From Caballeronia sp031450805 (lineage in GTDB: Bacteria; Pseudomonadota; Gammaproteobacteria; Burkholderiales; Burkholderiaceae), in contig NZ_JARTVY010000001.1 in NCBI RefSeq assembly GCF_031450805.1, positions 2,108,001 to 2,172,000 on the forward strand: DNA of 64,000 bases, given 5' to 3'. The translations under genes were made by a program, and so were the position numbers. The notes beneath the pieces were generated by a model, which did not search any database, was not told the DNA's origin, and saw nothing but the letters and a program-made list of their open reading frames with translations. Positions 62,294 through 64,000 of the stretch are shown piece by piece; the stretch's first letter is position 1; each line of letters begins with the position of its first letter.

Positions 62294-62875
62294 ATGACCA
62301 CCCCTACTACTACAAAGAAATCCGCCGAGCGGCTGATAAAAAAATATCCGAATCGCCGGCTGTATGACACGGAGACGAGCACCTACATCACGTTGTCGGA
62401 TGTGAAGCAACTCGTGCTCGATCAGGAAGACTTCAAGGTGCTCGACGCGAAGTCCAACGACGACCTGACGCGCAGCATTCTTCTGCAGATCATTCTCGAA
62501 GAAGAGAGTGGCGGCTTGCCGATGTTTTCATCGGTGATGCTTTCGCAGATCATCCGCTTTTACGGCCATGCGATGCAGGGCATGATGGGCACGTATCTGG
62601 AGAAGAATATCCAGGCGTTCATCGACATTCAGCAGAAACTGTCCGAACAGAGCAAGGGCATTTATGACGGCAATGCGCTGAATCCGGAAGTCTGGTCGCA
62701 GTTCATGAACATGCAGGCCCCGATGATGCAGGGGATGATGACGAACTATATCGAGCAGTCGAAGAATATGTTCGTGCAGATGCAGGAGCAGATGCAGAAT
62801 CAGGCGAAGTCGATGTTCAATACGTTTCCGTTTCCCGGGCAGCAGGGTTCGGGTTCTTCTGGCGAGAAGAAGTAA
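62294..62875 (+). CDS. phaR: Polyhydroxyalkanoate synthesis repressor PhaR
   Basis: This 193-residue dual-function protein binds DNA in the absence of polymer and PHB granules when they form, so phasin genes are turned on only when granules exist. The N-terminal DNA-binding PHB_acc_N domain is KKYPNRRLYDTETSTYITLS, followed by two accumulation-regulator domains (SGGLPMFSSVMLSQIIRFYG; MQGMMGTYLEKNIQAFIDIQ), and a Met/Gln-rich C-terminal tail. The start ATG has AAAGGCG upstream. A dyad in the leader suggests autoregulation. It is the last gene of the phaCABR cluster. Confidence 0.95.
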   Translation: MTTPTTTKKSAERLIKKYPNRRLYDTETSTYITLSDVKQLVLDQEDFKVLDAKSNDDLTRSILLQIILEEESGGLPMFSSVMLSQIIRFYGHAMQGMMGTYLEKNIQAFIDIQQKLSEQSKGIYDGNALNPEVWSQFMNMQAPMMQGMMTNYIEQSKNMFVQMQEQMQNQAKSMFNTFPFPGQQGSGSSGEKK

Positions 62876-63030
62876 AGCGCTTTTTCTTGTCGCTGAGCGT
62901 GGGGTTGTAGTGGTGTTTTTCTCTGCGGGTCGGCGGGCTTGTGTTTGTTTCGTTCGCCTGTGTTTGCGTTGAACTTGTATTCGTGTCGGTTTATTCGTGC
63001 GCTCCTCCCCGGGGCGGGGGTCACTCTCTC

Positions 63031-63083
63031 GGCTGTCGACCAGAGTTGGCGCTTCAGCGCCTTACTCTGGTCCCATGCAAAGA
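63031..63083 (-). repeat. Copy of the 49-50 bp repeat family, minus orientation
   Basis: Read on the minus strand it gives CTTTGCATGGGACCAGAGT, AAGGCGCTGAAGCGCCAACT and CTGGTCGACAGCC, which matches the array unit at 50944-51194 except for a few substitutions and one inserted G. It forms the left outer end of the palindrome. Confidence 0.9.
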
Positions 63084-63520
63084 AAATCACCAAAGAAAGC
63101 AGCTTTTTCTCGAACGGCACGATGCACTGATCTGAGTGGCCACTTCGTAGAAAATCGGTGGCCCTCAGTTTGACAGAGCCTTGAATCACCTTCCACGCCC
63201 ACTGACTACTAACGTCCTCCGAGCCCCCTGGCTCGTTAATACCGGTGGCACACTAGCTCGCGACGAAGAACAGGTGGTTGCCGAGGGATCGGTCCTGGTG
63301 TTCCTAACGCAGTTCTTCACGTTGCAGTGGTGGCGTCCGTTGAGCTTGTTCGCGACCGTATGGGCACCGTTGGTTTTTCGAGCCAAGGGGCTCGCAGGAC
63401 GTTAGTAATAGTGGGCGCGGAAGGTGATTCAGGGCTGTTTGCAAGCTGAGAGCCACTGGTGTCCTACGAAGTGGCCGCATAAATCACTGCATCGAGCGGT
63501 TCAGAAGAGAAGCTGCTTTT

Positions 63521-63570
63521 CTTGCATGAAACCAGAGTAAGGCGCTGAAGCGCCAACTCCGTCGACAGCC
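63521..63570 (+). repeat. Copy of the 49-50 bp repeat family, plus orientation
   Basis: CTTGCATGAAACCAGAGTA, AGGCGCTGAAGCGCCAACTC, then CGTCGACAGCC: same order as the array unit. It forms the right outer end of the palindrome, in inverted orientation relative to 63031-63083. Confidence 0.9.
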
Positions 63571-63745
63571 AAGAAAGTTACCCCGCCCGCCGGGAAGGCG
63601 GCTACTGAACACAAACCCGAGACGCCGGCAAGAGCACCACCACAAGCCGCACAAAACCCCCCGCCCAAACCAGTTAAAATACTAAACCTCGCCGCGCCCC
63701 AGCGGCAAAAAGCACGCCGCAACCGTGCCCCTGCCCGAATACCCC

Positions 63746-64000
63746 GTGAACACTCCAGCAAAATCCACCCCCGCAGCGCCAGCGCCGAAAATCGGTATGG
63801 TCAGCCTCGGCTGCCCCAAAGCCCTGGTCGATTCCGAGCAGATCATCACCCAACTTCGCGCCGAAGGCTACGAAATCTCCGGCACGTACGACGGCGCCGA
63901 TCTCGTCGTCGTCAACACATGCGGTTTCATCGATGAAGCCGTCCAGGAAAGCCTCGACGCCATCGGCGAAGCGCTCAGCGAAAACGGCAAGGTCATCGTC
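63746..64000 (+). CDS. rimO: Ribosomal protein S12 methylthiotransferase RimO, N-terminal part
   Basis: The first 85 residues of RimO, a radical-SAM enzyme that methylthiolates Asp89 (E. coli numbering) of ribosomal protein S12; the rest lies beyond the window. The UPF0004 domain is clear: KIGMVSLGCPKALVDSEQII, GADLVVVNTCGFIDEAVQES and LDAIGEALSENGKVIV, with two of the N-terminal cluster cysteines visible. The start is GTG 63746; an in-frame GTG at 63725 is possible. A TTAAAATACT AT-rich box about 65 bp upstream may be its promoter. It follows the phaR gap, the order seen in related Burkholderiaceae. Confidence 0.93.
   Translation, partial: MNTPAKSTPAAPAPKIGMVSLGCPKALVDSEQIITQLRAEGYEISGTYDGADLVVVNTCGFIDEAVQESLDAIGEALSENGKVIV

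Larger units (their letters stand above)
63009..63593. repeat. Long imperfect palindrome of two inverted ~290-bp modules
   Basis: Sequence from 63009 to about 63300 is matched in reverse orientation by 63301-63593. The best conserved arm segments are 63183-63235 against 63379-63430 (about 46 of 52 bases identical), GGCCACTTCGTAG near 63139 and 63474, and the outer 50-bp repeats. Both arms hold a small hairpin with the same CGAGCC/GGCTCG stem and different loops (63220-63235, 63379-63394). The centre (about 63236-63378) is less symmetrical. It covers most of the phaR-rimO gap, and no credible gene lies in it. The bases 62876-63008 and 63594-63745 show nothing further. Confidence 0.9.

Noticed and set aside
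63181..63405. Small genes inside the palindrome on the plus and minus strands (63181-63405 and 63186-63386)
   Set aside because: They follow the symmetry of the palindrome, have no ribosome site and resemble no family; the open frames are a by-product of the inverted repeat.
1..64000. tRNA, rRNA or tmRNA genes
   Set aside because: No cloverleaf with a conserved T-loop (GTTCGA-type) or rRNA stretch was recognised in any intergenic gap.

Overview
The window is GC-rich DNA from a chromosome of a betaproteobacterium, most likely Burkholderia sensu lato (Burkholderia, Paraburkholderia or Caballeronia). The evidence is the gene order: surE-pcm-nlpD-rpoS, ndk-rlmN-rodZ-ispG-hisS-yfgM-bamB-der-hfq-hflX-hflK-hflC-hisZ-purA, and phaC-phaA-phaB-phaR-rimO. 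The protein sequences also have a Burkholderiaceae flavour. Almost everything is conserved core genome. There is no prophage, complete insertion sequence, tRNA, rRNA operon or CRISPR array.

Layout. Positions 1-10135 are mostly minus-strand: a truncated alpha-2-macroglobulin gene, a glycosyltransferase-MATE exporter pair, rpmE2, mtfA, rho and trxA. From 10417 the plus strand carries the 4.5S RNA, then dnaX-ybaB-recR with a DUF1653 gene. A CoA-transferase follows with a complete SsuABC-type importer (14460-18426). At 18626-19575 lies a family 9 glycosyltransferase broken by one frameshift. Next come a minus-strand quinone oxidoreductase, the surE-pcm-nlpD-rpoS block, a PolB-like exonuclease, rlmD, and a convergent Bax-inhibitor-like membrane protein.

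Positions 27903-47435 hold the ndk-to-kup housekeeping run, which covers nucleotide metabolism, isoprenoid synthesis, translation, outer-membrane assembly, ribosome-associated GTPases, FtsH control and histidine/purine synthesis. The minus-strand tex gene follows. The section from 50000 to 54500 is the least ordinary: a secreted coiled-coil protein of unknown function, a tandem array of five 49-bp repeats, a small YdcH-like gene, a DinG-type helicase, and a transposase-derived open frame without a catalytic domain. bamD and rluD-pgeF are divergent. The polyhydroxybutyrate locus then makes PHB from acetyl-CoA: PhaA thiolase, PhaB reductase and PhaC polymerase, with PhaR as the regulator.

The most unusual structure lies between phaR and rimO (63009-63593). 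It is an imperfect palindrome of about 585 bp, made of two inverted copies of a module of about 290 bp. The outer ends carry the same 50-bp repeat that forms the tandem array at 50944-51194. I found no new defence, toxin or biosynthetic system. The repeat family, the transposase-derived gene and the frameshifted glycosyltransferase are the best leads. All assignments come from reading the sequence; no database search was run.
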